Shown here piece by piece: positions 42,630 through 50,864 of a DNA stretch of 50,864 nt. Each line of letters begins with the position of its first letter. Position 1 is the first letter of the stretch. The DNA is from Alphaproteobacteria bacterium. Its GTDB lineage: Bacteria > Pseudomonadota > Alphaproteobacteria > UBA8366 > GCA-2717185. Made by a program: the position numbers and the translations under genes. Location: contig JAJFJB010000223.1 in the NCBI GenBank assembly GCA_021774435.1, positions 1-50,864 of the forward strand. The letters run 5' to 3'. The notes under the pieces were generated by a model. It did no database searches. It had not been told where the DNA came from and worked only from the letters and a program-made list of their open reading frames with translations.

Positions 42630-44687
42630 ATGGAGATCCACATCGGCGTCGACGTCGGCGGAACTTTTACCGATTTGGCGGTCAGCATTCCCGGCGAGAA
42701 CCGTCACATTCGCTACAAGGTTCCAACGACACCCGATTGTCCCGATGTCGCCATCGTCGAAGGCATCGCAACGGTGCTCGCCGAACATGGGCTCGATGCG
42801 GGCAACGTCATCCGCTTGTCCCACGGCACCACGGTCGGTACGAACGCCCTGATCCAGCGCAAGATCGGCAAGGTGGCGGTCGTCACTAGCCAAGGTTTCC
42901 GCGATCTGCTGGAGATCGGCCGACAGGTTCGCCCCAAGGTCTATGACATCCATCTCGACTTTCCCAAACCCCTCGTGCCGCGGCGGCTGCGCCTTGAGGT
43001 GCGCGAACGGCGCCGCGCCGACGGCGGCGCGCATGTCCCGCTCGACGAGGATGGCGTGCGCGAAGCCGGCCGCCGATTGGCGTCCGAGGGCATCGACTGT
43101 GTGGCTGTCTGCTTCCTGCACTCCTACGCCTATCCCGAGAACGAGGAGAGGGCGGTGGAAATCTTGCGCGAAGTCTTGCCCGACAGCGTCTACGTCCTGT
43201 CGTCGACGGAAATCTATCCCGAGTTTCGCGAGTATGAGCGGTTCTCGACGGCTGTCCTGAACGGCGCGCTGCTTACGGTCGTCGATGCCTATCTCGATCG
43301 GTTCTCCGACGAGGTCGCGCGTCTCGGCGTACCAGCGGAACCCAAGGTGAGCCAGAGCAGCGGCGGCCTCATGTCAGTTCATATGACACGCAAACTGCCA
43401 ATCCGCGCCTGCTTGTCGGGCCCCGCAGCCGGGGTGCTTGGCGCCGCCCACCGCGCTCCGGCGGCCGGCTTTCGCAATGTCATCACCCTCGATATCGGCG
43501 GCACCAGCGCCGATGTCAGCGTGCTGATCGACGGCGCCGCGACCGAGGTACACAACCGCATGCTGGCTGGGTTCCCATTGCGGCTACCGGCACTCGACGT
43601 CAATGCAGTAGGCGCCGGCGGCGGCTCGATTGCCTGGATCGACGTGGACGGGCTCCTGAAAGTCGGACCGCAGAGCGCCGGCGCCCATCCAGGTCCCGCT
43701 TGCTACGGACTCGGCGGCGTCGAGGCGACGCTCACCGACGCCAACGTTCTACTCGGCCGCCTCAACGACCAGGCTCTTCTGGGTGGCCGCATGCAAATTC
43801 GCCGGGACCTCGCCGAAGCCTCTATCAGCCGCCTCGCCGGGGAACTCGGGCTTGACCTTATGGAGACGGCACGAGGCATCATCCGCGTCGCCTGCGCCAC
43901 CGTAGTCAAGGCGATCCGGCCACTCTCCGTCGAGCGCGGCTACGATCCCGCTGATTTCTGCCTGTTCCCGTTCGGTGGCGCCGGACCGCTGCTGGCCACC
44001 GAGACTGCCCGGGATCTCGGGATCAAGACAATTATCGTTCCGCCGAGTCCGGGAATTTTGTGCGCGGAGGGGCTGTTGAATAGCGACCTGACCGCGGATT
44101 TCATGATGACCGCGCTGATGCCGCTACACGAAGACTCGCACGACACCCTCAACGCCATGCGACGGGAGTTGCGGCAGAAGGTAGAGGGCTGGTTCGGACA
44201 CGAGGCGGTTCCGGCCGGCCAACGCCGCGTGCAGTGGACGGCGGAGATGCGGTACCGCGGGCAGAACTATGAACTGTCTCTCCCGCTCGAGGGCAGGGAA
44301 TTGCGCGCGGAGGATTGCGAGGGTTTGGTAGCGACGTTCCACGCCGCTCACAAACGAACCTACGGGTTCCATTCGGAGACAGAGACCGTCGAGTTCGTCA
44401 ATTTGAAGGTCAAGGCGGTGGGCTTATATGACAAGCCGCCGCTGCCGACGCTTGCCGAGAGGCCAGACGCCGAGCCGTCCTCGCGCCGGAGAACCTTCTT
44501 CACAACGGGAACCTGGCTTGACACGCCGGTACTCCAGCGCGACTCTCTCGCCGCCGGCCAGGCGTTGACGGGGCCCGCGATTATCGAGCAACTGGACACG
44601 ACGACGCTGATCTTCCCCGGCGACCGCGGTGTCGTCGATGCGTGGGGAAATTTGATCGTCACCCTGGCTCCGGGAAATGAATCATGA
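42630..44687 (+). CDS. hyuA: Hydantoinase/oxoprolinase A family subunit
   Basis: A 685-residue ATP-dependent hydantoinase/oxoprolinase alpha subunit. The first phosphate motif is IGVDVGGTFTDLAV, the second is LDIGGTSADVS, and the central SLSHGTTVGTNALIQRK-type block appears as LSHGTTVGTNALI. GGAGPLLATETARDLG lies near the C-terminal third. ATG 42630 is preferred since GAGG lies 7 nt upstream; 42618 is an alternative. It overlaps hyuB by 4 bp. The pair hydrolyses a five-membered cyclic amide such as hydantoin or 5-oxoproline, with ATP. Confidence 0.92.
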   Translation: MEIHIGVDVGGTFTDLAVSIPGENRHIRYKVPTTPDCPDVAIVEGIATVLAEHGLDAGNVIRLSHGTTVGTNALIQRKIGKVAVVTSQGFRDLLEIGRQVRPKVYDIHLDFPKPLVPRRLRLEVRERRRADGGAHVPLDEDGVREAGRRLASEGIDCVAVCFLHSYAYPENEERAVEILREVLPDSVYVLSSTEIYPEFREYERFSTAVLNGALLTVVDAYLDRFSDEVARLGVPAEPKVSQSSGGLMSVHMTRKLPIRACLSGPAAGVLGAAHRAPAAGFRNVITLDIGGTSADVSVLIDGAATEVHNRMLAGFPLRLPALDVNAVGAGGGSIAWIDVDGLLKVGPQSAGAHPGPACYGLGGVEATLTDANVLLGRLNDQALLGGRMQIRRDLAEASISRLAGELGLDLMETARGIIRVACATVVKAIRPLSVERGYDPADFCLFPFGGAGPLLATETARDLGIKTIIVPPSPGILCAEGLLNSDLTADFMMTALMPLHEDSHDTLNAMRRELRQKVEGWFGHEAVPAGQRRVQWTAEMRYRGQNYELSLPLEGRELRAEDCEGLVATFHAAHKRTYGFHSETETVEFVNLKVKAVGLYDKPPLPTLAERPDAEPSSRRRTFFTTGTWLDTPVLQRDSLAAGQALTGPAIIEQLDTTTLIFPGDRGVVDAWGNLIVTLAPGNES

Positions 44688-46396
44688 CGAATCTGACCGC
44701 CATCGAGGTCGAACTGCTGCGCAATGGCCTGACCAGCATTTGCGATGAGATGTATGTCGCGCTGATGCGGAGCGCCTATTCGACCAACATCAAGGAACGC
44801 AAGGATCACAGCACTGCGATTTTCGACGTCCGGGGCCGGGTGATCGTACAGGGCGAGAGCCTGCCGTTGCATCTCGCCTCCATGCTTGGGCTGGTGGAGG
44901 TCGTACTCGAAAGAGTCGGGCCCGAGAACCTACAGCCCGGTGACATGTTCATTTCCAACGATCCGTTCGTCGGCCGCGGCTCGCACTTGCCGGACGTCGC
45001 CCTCGTCGCGCCGGTATTTTACGGCGACCAACTCGTCTTCTTCGTTGCCGATATCGCCCATCACGCGGACATCGGCGGCATGGCGCCCGGCAGCATGGCC
45101 GGCGGCATGACCGAGATCTATCAGGAAGGATTGCGTATTCCGCCAATCCGGCTGATGCGGGAAGGCGAGATCGTCGAGGATGTGTTCGACTTAATCCTCC
45201 TCAATGTGCGGGTGCCGGAGGAACGGCGCGGCGACTATTTAGCCCAGGTCGCAGCCAATCGGCTGGGCGAACGGCGCCTGCACGAGCTGTTCCGGCGCTG
45301 GTCGGTGGAACAGCTGCGCGAGGGCGCCGACGCCCTCGTCCACGCCGTCGCCCGGCGCATGCGGGCTGGTATTGCCGGGCTGCCAGACGGCAAATACAGC
45401 TTTGCGGACATCATGGACGACGACGGCATGGGAACCGAGAACATTCCGGTCCGGGTTCGTATCGTCGTCGAGGGCGAAGAAATCCTGTTCGACTTCTCCG
45501 GGTCGGCGGCGCAGGTTCAAGGAAACATCAACATCAGCTATGCCGGTCTGCAGGCCAGCGCGCTTTTCGCGCTCAAGGTCCTGGTTGACCCCGACGGCCC
45601 GACCAACCATGGCATGCTCGATCCCGTACGCATCGTCGCCGAACCCGGCAGCATCACCAACGCGGTTTTTCCGGCGGCAACTGCCGCTCGTGCGCAGACA
45701 TGTCAGCGGGTCATCGACGTCATCCTGGGAGCCTTGTCGAAAGCCGTTCCGGATCGCGTTATCGCCGCCAGCAACGGCGCCAATGGCGTCTCGGCATTCT
45801 TCGGGGCCGGTCCCGACGGACGCTACTATGTCTATATGGAGACGATCGGCGGCGGCGGCGGCGCACGAGCCTACAAGGACGGCAAGGACGGGGTTCAGGT
45901 CCACACGACCAACACCTCGAACCTTCCCGTCGAGGCGCTGGAGAACGAGTACCCGTTGCTCATCGAGCGCTACGAACTGGTACCGGATTCGGGCGGGCCT
46001 GGCACCTGGCGCGGCGGCTGCAGCTTGCGCCGGGTCTACCGGCCAATCGGTCACACCACCATTTTCAGCGGCCAGGGCGAACGCTGCATCAGTCACCCTT
46101 GGGGCCTCTTCGGCGGCGGCGAAGGTGGCCTCGCTTCGTTCTCGCTCGATTTCGACGACGGCCATCGTCAGTCCTTGCCCGTCAAACCGATGACGGTCGA
46201 AATATCGCCCGATGCCACCGTCACGGCGATCACCCCCGGCGCCGGCGGCTATGGCCCCCCGACCGGGCGAACCAAAGCGGATCTCGAAAACGATCTGGCC
46301 AACGGCCTGTTCTCGGCTGAATACATGAAGGAACATTACAGCTTCGAGGCGGCGGGCGGAAAATCCGGCGATCCCGGCGAGGAGTCGGAGACATGA
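44684..46396 (+). CDS. hyuB: Hydantoinase B family subunit
   Basis: A 570-residue hydantoinase/oxoprolinase beta subunit. LRNGLTSICDEMYVALMRSAYSTNIKERKDHS is the standard N-terminal block (in part), followed by GDMFISNDPF, HHADIGGMAPGSM and the central EDDGMG-type segment DDDGMGTENIPV. The C-terminal GGGGGARAYKDGKDGV block is typical. It overlaps both the upstream hyuA and the downstream oxidoreductase gene by 4 bp, so the three act together. Confidence 0.92.
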   Translation: MTNLTAIEVELLRNGLTSICDEMYVALMRSAYSTNIKERKDHSTAIFDVRGRVIVQGESLPLHLASMLGLVEVVLERVGPENLQPGDMFISNDPFVGRGSHLPDVALVAPVFYGDQLVFFVADIAHHADIGGMAPGSMAGGMTEIYQEGLRIPPIRLMREGEIVEDVFDLILLNVRVPEERRGDYLAQVAANRLGERRLHELFRRWSVEQLREGADALVHAVARRMRAGIAGLPDGKYSFADIMDDDGMGTENIPVRVRIVVEGEEILFDFSGSAAQVQGNINISYAGLQASALFALKVLVDPDGPTNHGMLDPVRIVAEPGSITNAVFPAATAARAQTCQRVIDVILGALSKAVPDRVIAASNGANGVSAFFGAGPDGRYYVYMETIGGGGGARAYKDGKDGVQVHTTNTSNLPVEALENEYPLLIERYELVPDSGGPGTWRGGCSLRRVYRPIGHTTIFSGQGERCISHPWGLFGGGEGGLASFSLDFDDGHRQSLPVKPMTVEISPDATVTAITPGAGGYGPPTGRTKADLENDLANGLFSAEYMKEHYSFEAAGGKSGDPGEESET

Positions 46397-47562
46397 ACCG
46401 AGCCTACGACGTCATCGTGGTGGGTGCGGGCATTCTCGGCGCCAGCACGGCCTATCACCTTAAGTGCAACGGGGTTCGGCGCGTGGCTCTCTTCGAGCGG
46501 CGCCGCCCGGCCGCCGGGGGCACCGGCAAGAGCGCCGCCATTGTCCGCCAGCACTACTCGACGGCCCTCCTGGCACGCCTCACTAAGGAAAGCATCGGCA
46601 TGTTTACCACCATGCCCGATCAGATAGGGGCCGACAGCGGCTATGTCGGGTCGGGTTGGGTCTTTCTGGTGCCGGACATCATAATCGAAGCGGCCCGCAC
46701 CAACGTCACCGATTTGCAATCCTGCGGCGTCGAAACCCGTTTCCTGGACGATGACGAAATCGCGGTCCGCCTGCCCTGGCTCAACCCCCAGGACGTCGCC
46801 GGCGTGGTCTACGAGCCTCATGGCGGCTACGCCGACCCGGTGCGGACCACCGAAGCCTACGTCAAAGGCTTCTGTGATCTCGGCGGCGAGTTGCGGATCA
46901 ACACGCCGGTCCGGGCGCTTTTGCGCAAGGGCGACGCGGTGATCGGAATACTCACGGACGACGGCCCAATCGAAGCCGGCAATGTAGTCAATGCCGCCGG
47001 CCCCTGGTCCAAGTTCCTCACCGAGGATGCGGGGATCGAGATGGATTTGCGCAGCATCCGCGAACAGGACACGGTGTGGGAGGCACGTGGTGACAGACCC
47101 ATCCCCGAGATTTCCATCTCTAATGGCGTAGACGCCATTTATCTGAGACCGCTTGGCCAACGCCGCTTTGTCGTCGGCCGCGGCTATCCCAAGGACTATT
47201 TCGATGTCGATCCTTACAACTACAAGGAAACCGCGGACGAGGCCTTCGTTTCCGACGTGCAGGCCCGCCTGGAACACCGCTTTCCGCCGTTCGCTGGTGC
47301 GCGGCGCATCGATTCCTATGCCGCGCTCTACGACGTGACGCCCGACTGGTACCCCTACATCGGTCCGCGTAAAGGCCTCCAGGGATATTACGATGCCTGC
47401 GGCGGCAGCGGCCATGGGTTCAAGATCGGACCGGCCATCGGCCGCCATTTGGCGCTCTGGATCAGCGAGAATGTCGTCGACGAGGATTTCGCACGCCTGA
47501 GCTATGACCGCGTCGTCACCGGTAAGATGTTCGTCGGCGCCTATGGCGGCAATCGCGCTTAA
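46393..47562 (+). CDS. FAD-dependent amino acid oxidase-like (DAO) oxidoreductase
   Basis: A 389-residue flavoprotein of the DAO/sarcosine-oxidase-like group. The Rossmann motif is VIVVGAGILGASTAYHL, followed by a FERRRPAAGGTGKSAAIVRQHYS region in which FAD contacts are expected, and a C-terminal GGSGHGFKIGPAIG block. As the last gene of the HyuA/HyuB operon (4-bp overlap) it may oxidise the amino acid released from the cyclic amide, for example an N-methylated amino acid. The substrate is inferred only from context. Confidence 0.88.
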   Translation: MNRAYDVIVVGAGILGASTAYHLKCNGVRRVALFERRRPAAGGTGKSAAIVRQHYSTALLARLTKESIGMFTTMPDQIGADSGYVGSGWVFLVPDIIIEAARTNVTDLQSCGVETRFLDDDEIAVRLPWLNPQDVAGVVYEPHGGYADPVRTTEAYVKGFCDLGGELRINTPVRALLRKGDAVIGILTDDGPIEAGNVVNAAGPWSKFLTEDAGIEMDLRSIREQDTVWEARGDRPIPEISISNGVDAIYLRPLGQRRFVVGRGYPKDYFDVDPYNYKETADEAFVSDVQARLEHRFPPFAGARRIDSYAALYDVTPDWYPYIGPRKGLQGYYDACGGSGHGFKIGPAIGRHLALWISENVVDEDFARLSYDRVVTGKMFVGAYGGNRA

Positions 47563-48200
47563 GGCAAATCAGTTGATGGAAAAGTCCAGCGAGAAGGTGA
47601 AGAGCCATCTGCATTTCTGGACCGAGGTCTCTGTGGCGCGGCACCGGGACCGGCACCACACTTGGTGTGGCCGGCAGTGTGGCTTCTGCGGGTGATTACC
47701 CTGTGCTTTGCTAGGGCCTAAGCGCCAGAACCAACACAGGGCTCTGGCTCCATGCGATCATAATAATTTCCCGAAGATAGATGCCAAGATCTACTCGCCG
47801 GGTACCGATCAAGTTGATCAACGTTCTCCGACCGCATAGAGCGGTGGCCGGGCCTTCCTCTGGTCGATATGTCGCGCCGAGGCAGGGGGGGGTCTAACCG
47901 CCATCGCCGACCTGGAAAGGATCGCACATCAAGTCTGTCAGGAGGCGGGTTGCTCGTGGAGCCTTTCCGAGGCACTCTCTCCGCACAGGAAGGCGGCTAC
48001 ATGGGATGTGCCGGGTGTACGCGCCAGATACTACGACGCTGACGATATTGGCGACCTCTACGACCTGCGCGAGGATCAGCGACAATGGCTAATTTTTGGG
48101 ACGATCCGTCGTGTCGGTTGCTGAAATCCGACCTCCTGGCCGATCTCTGCTACATTCTGGCGGAGGGCAGCACCGAACCGCTGGAGAAAGCATCGCAGGC
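47563..48200 (+). pseudogene. Gene-poor stretch with a possible sulfatase C-terminal remnant
   Basis: About 640 bp without an intact gene. On the plus strand a frame open from about 47880 to 48122 has no proper start. Near 48026-48090 it reads RYYDADDIGDLYDLRED, close to the LYDLxxDP-type segment near the C terminus of sulfatases. The rest does not show sulfatase motifs. It may be decayed DNA from a lost gene. A weak hairpin GCCAGA/TCTGGC (near 47731-47755) follows the oxidoreductase gene. Confidence 0.3.
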
Positions 48201-50237
48201 ATGACCAGGGCTGCGAAAACCACACCCACCATGTGCCCGATGAATTGCCACCCGACGCTATGCGGTATGCGGGTCACGGTGCAGGACGGCAAACTGATCA
48301 GTATCACCGGCGACAAGGACAATCCGGATAGCCAAGGCTTCCTGTGTGTGCGGGGGCGGGCGGCGCATCAGATCATTGGCAACCCGAAACGGATTCTCAA
48401 ACCCCTGATCCGCGAGCGCCGCAGCGAGGATGCCTGGCGGGAGGCGAGTTGGGACGAGGCGCTGGACCGCATTGCCACACGCAGCGATGCCGTGGGCCGC
48501 GCCGCGACCGCGACCTGGGCCGGGCATGGCAATTTCGCCAATAGCTACGGCTTCCCCATGGCGCGTGAATTGATGACCCGCTTCGCCGCGACGACCGGCA
48601 CTCAGAACTGGAGTCCGGCGATGATTTGCTGGGGACTCGGCGGCTTCGGCATCGGGCTGACGGGTGCGCTGGAAACCAACACCAAGGAAGATATGGGCGC
48701 CAATGCGGCACTGATTGTGTTCTGGGGCGCCAATCTAGCGAGCCAGCCCAACACCGTGCGGCACCTGAAAGCGGCGAAACAGCGTGGCGCGCGGATCGTG
48801 ACCATCGACGTGCGGCATACCGAAGGCGCGGCGCAGTCGGATGACGTCCTGCTAATCCGTCCCGGCACGGACGCGGCCCTGGCGCTGGCCATGATGCATG
48901 TGATCGTAGCGGAAAACCTGTACGATGCCGATTTCGTTCGCGATCACGCGGTGGGCTTCGACGAGCTCGCCCAACACGTTCGGCAATTCGATCCGGATTG
49001 GGCGGCGGACGAAACCGGGATTGCGGCGGAGCGGATCGTCTCATTCGCCAGAGACTACGCCCGTATTAGACCGGCGATGATCGTGCTCGGCGGGAGTTCG
49101 ATCCACAAGGGCACCAATGGCTGGCAGGCGGCGCGGTCAGTGTCCTGCCTGCCGGGATTGATCGGCAGCTATGGCATCGCCGGCGGCGGGCTCGGCCCCC
49201 GCCACGGCAGCGCTTCGCATGGCGCCGGTTTCGCCAATATTACCGCCGGGCTGCCGGCCCGTCCGCCGGAACGTATTCCTGATCAGATGTCGGAGGTCGC
49301 TGCGGCGCTGGGTGATGGCCGGATCCGCGCCCTGCTGATTTTTGGCTCCAACTTCCTCTCCTCCTATCCGGATTCGCGGGCCGTTGAAACGGCTCTGGCA
49401 GGGCTCGACCTTGTCGTCTGTCACGACCTGTTCATGAACGAAACGATACGTCGCTGTGCCGATATTGTGTTGCCCGCCACCGCCTGGCTGGAGGATATCG
49501 GCTGCAAGGCGACCAACACGCATGTCTATCTGGCCGAAAAAATCCTTGAGCCCGAAGGCACGGCGCGCCCTGCGCAGGATGTGCTGAAAGGACTGGCGGC
49601 GCGGTTCGGCGTCGCCGAGTTCTATCCTTGGGGTTCACAGGAGGCACTGCTTGACGTGATCCTCGATCACCCGGCGACCGGGCATGCGACTGTTAACTCG
49701 CTACGGGCGAATGGTGGACGGGCCGCGCTCAACATTTCCCATGTCGCCCATCCGGACCGCACGTTCGGCACGCCGTCCGGCAGGATCGAATTCTATTCCG
49801 CAAAGGCCGAAGATGCCGGCCTGCCGCCGTTGCCGGTGCATGAGACGAAGAACCCTGCCGCTGCCTATCCGCTGGCGCTGTGCCAGGGGCGGACCCTGAC
49901 CCAGTTCCATGCCTTCTACGACCACGGCAAGGCGCTGCCGCTCTTGGCCGAACGCGATCCGGGGCCGGAACTGTGGATATCGCCGGCGGATGCTGCGGTG
50001 CGGGCATTGTCGAACGGCGACGCCATTCGCGTCCACAACCGGCACGGTGCCTTCGAGGCTGCAGCCCATGTCACCGACCGCATTCCCCGAGGCACAGTGT
50101 GGATGCGCGACGGCTGCGAGGGCCTGAACCAGGTGACCTCCGGCGCGCCGGTACTGCCGCAAGCGGCGCTCAACCTTTTCCCGTTCACGGCGGGGCAGGC
50201 GGAGTACGACGCGATGGTGGAAGTGGCGCGGATGTAA
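48201..50237 (+). CDS. Molybdopterin oxidoreductase, unknown substrate
   Basis: A 678-residue DMSO-reductase-superfamily enzyme. The Fe-S motif is CPMNC then C after four residues (CHPTLCG), and the fourth Cys is in GFLCVRG, so a [4Fe-4S] cluster is expected. The segment with AMICWGLGG aligns with the formate-dehydrogenase region where Cys or Sec binds the metal, so a Cys ligand is likely. It is not exported (no Tat signal). ATG 48201 begins the Fe-S domain; the frame reaches back to 48096. It is a single gene with no electron-transfer subunit beside it. Formate dehydrogenase-like or a related oxidoreductase is possible. Confidence 0.85.
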   Translation: MTRAAKTTPTMCPMNCHPTLCGMRVTVQDGKLISITGDKDNPDSQGFLCVRGRAAHQIIGNPKRILKPLIRERRSEDAWREASWDEALDRIATRSDAVGRAATATWAGHGNFANSYGFPMARELMTRFAATTGTQNWSPAMICWGLGGFGIGLTGALETNTKEDMGANAALIVFWGANLASQPNTVRHLKAAKQRGARIVTIDVRHTEGAAQSDDVLLIRPGTDAALALAMMHVIVAENLYDADFVRDHAVGFDELAQHVRQFDPDWAADETGIAAERIVSFARDYARIRPAMIVLGGSSIHKGTNGWQAARSVSCLPGLIGSYGIAGGGLGPRHGSASHGAGFANITAGLPARPPERIPDQMSEVAAALGDGRIRALLIFGSNFLSSYPDSRAVETALAGLDLVVCHDLFMNETIRRCADIVLPATAWLEDIGCKATNTHVYLAEKILEPEGTARPAQDVLKGLAARFGVAEFYPWGSQEALLDVILDHPATGHATVNSLRANGGRAALNISHVAHPDRTFGTPSGRIEFYSAKAEDAGLPPLPVHETKNPAAAYPLALCQGRTLTQFHAFYDHGKALPLLAERDPGPELWISPADAAVRALSNGDAIRVHNRHGAFEAAAHVTDRIPRGTVWMRDGCEGLNQVTSGAPVLPQAALNLFPFTAGQAEYDAMVEVARM

Positions 50238-50304
50238 GCGTTAAGCGCCCTGCAGCATTTCCTTTATTGTGCCCCGCCGCCGCCCTTCCGCGCCACATTG
50301 AACA

Positions 50305-50600
50305 TTAATGCGATTGACGCGGCGGTCTGCTGGCGTATTTGACGAGCTTGCGGAGGTTCTGGGCTGTTGCGGTAAACAGTATTTCGGCGCGGGCGCCGGA
50401 AAGGCCCCATAATCTGAGGCGGTCGAGTTTGAAGTTCCGTTTCATAGGGGCGAACGCCATCTCGACTTTCTTTCGTTCATCACGGGACCGTTTGAAAACG
50501 GGTATCTTGGCCACGGCGCGGACCCGGTCTCTGATCGGCCCGTCGATATCGCGCGGCAGCCGGCGGTACGGCGTGTTGGGGCAGTTGTGGACACTATGCG
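50305..50600 (-). pseudogene. IS1182-like transposase C-terminal remnant
   Basis: The minus-strand frame carries RDERKKVEMAFAPMKR and DRLRLWGLSGARAEILFTATAQNL (in part), the C-terminal pattern of IS1182-type DDE transposases (ERKRVEM-FAHLKR, RLRGP-GA-DEF-LAATAQNLRKL). Upstream residues in the same frame do not match a transposase, and no catalytic DDE triad or terminal repeats are visible in the window, so only a fragment remains. Confidence 0.72.
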
Positions 50601-50864
50601 GACACGAGTTGTGTGTGTTTTGTGAAGCGGATACACGAATGCCGCCAACTGATTGCGTTAGCGGCGTGTATTTGGTTGCGGGATGGCACGGCGCCAAGGC
50701 CGTTTCATAATTTGAATGTGACACAGTCTGCGCGCGGGCCGTTGGCCCGTGCTCAACCTTCGGTCTAAAAACGCACTTTTGAGCGTTTTCTTGACGTCCG
50801 AAGCCTTCATGTTATGAGCGCTCCCGTTGGTCGCAGCGCAAAACTTCAGGGTCATAGGTTCAGA
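50601..50864. other. Window end, no supported gene
   Basis: About 260 bp after the transposase remnant. A minus-strand frame beginning at about 50810 (MKASDVKKTLKSAF) has no recognised domain. I see nothing else that can be supported. Confidence 0.4.

Overview
The window is about 51 kb of moderately GC-rich, densely coding DNA. It reads like the chromosome of a free-living, environmental alphaproteobacterium, probably Rhodospirillales-like; that placement is inference from gene content (CaiB/BaiF CoA-transferases, MmgE/PrpD, HyuA/HyuB, ECF41). Most operons are tightly packed, with ATGA-type overlaps. I see no tRNA, rRNA or CRISPR array.

Layout. (1) 1-6.0 kb holds catabolic genes: two CaiB-type CoA-transferases (+), convergent with an amidohydrolase / SDR / MmgE-PrpD operon (-). 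(2) 6.0-9.1 kb is a small stress-type island: ArsR / SRPBCC / DUF899 (-), divergent from an AhpD-like protein and an ECF41 sigma factor (+). (3) 9.1-11.0 kb is looser, more AT-rich sequence with one glycosyltransferase. (4) 11.0-15.9 kb (-) encodes a universal stress protein with five PCP_red-like repeats, a radical SAM/SPASM haem-type enzyme with the same domain at its C terminus, and a HemY-type oxidase. (5) 15.9-31.6 kb (-) is a large respiratory locus with two paralogous modules in the same order: bd-like membrane subunit, dihaem cytochrome c, membrane monohaem cytochrome c, dihaem cytochrome c fused to an ethylbenzene-dehydrogenase-gamma-like domain. It also has two extra cytochromes c, tiny membrane proteins, a cupredoxin-like protein and a HEAT-repeat protein. 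(6) 31.7-37.5 kb (-) is an AioA-like molybdoenzyme, a Rieske subunit and two dihaem peroxidases. This composition matches dissimilatory iodate reductase (IdrA, IdrB, IdrP1, IdrP2) rather than arsenite oxidase, but with the peroxidases first. (7) 37.7-40.8 kb (-) is regulatory: a PAS-winged helix-BTAD (SARP-like) activator that appears to start at ATT, then a histidine kinase and a single-domain response regulator. (8) 41.0-50.2 kb holds a luciferase-like monooxygenase (-), a HyuA/HyuB/FAD-oxidoreductase operon (+) and an orphan molybdopterin oxidoreductase (+). An IS1182-like transposase remnant closes the window.

How it may work together (inference). Three FNR/ANR-type boxes (TTGAT-N4-ATCAA, one perfect and two near-perfect) lie before the SARP-like regulator, the USP/radical SAM/HemY operon and the second bd-like module. 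The regulator promoter has ideal class II FNR spacing. Two pairs of 11-bp-spaced direct repeats lie between the regulator and the Idr operon, as expected for a SARP-type activator. The simplest model is a low-oxygen cascade: FNR raises the SARP-like activator, which raises the iodate-reductase-like operon. FNR also raises haem supply and an unusual bd-like/multi-cytochrome electron-transfer chain that could carry quinol electrons to periplasmic cytochromes and the Rieske subunit. The substrate and the chain wiring are not proved by sequence alone.
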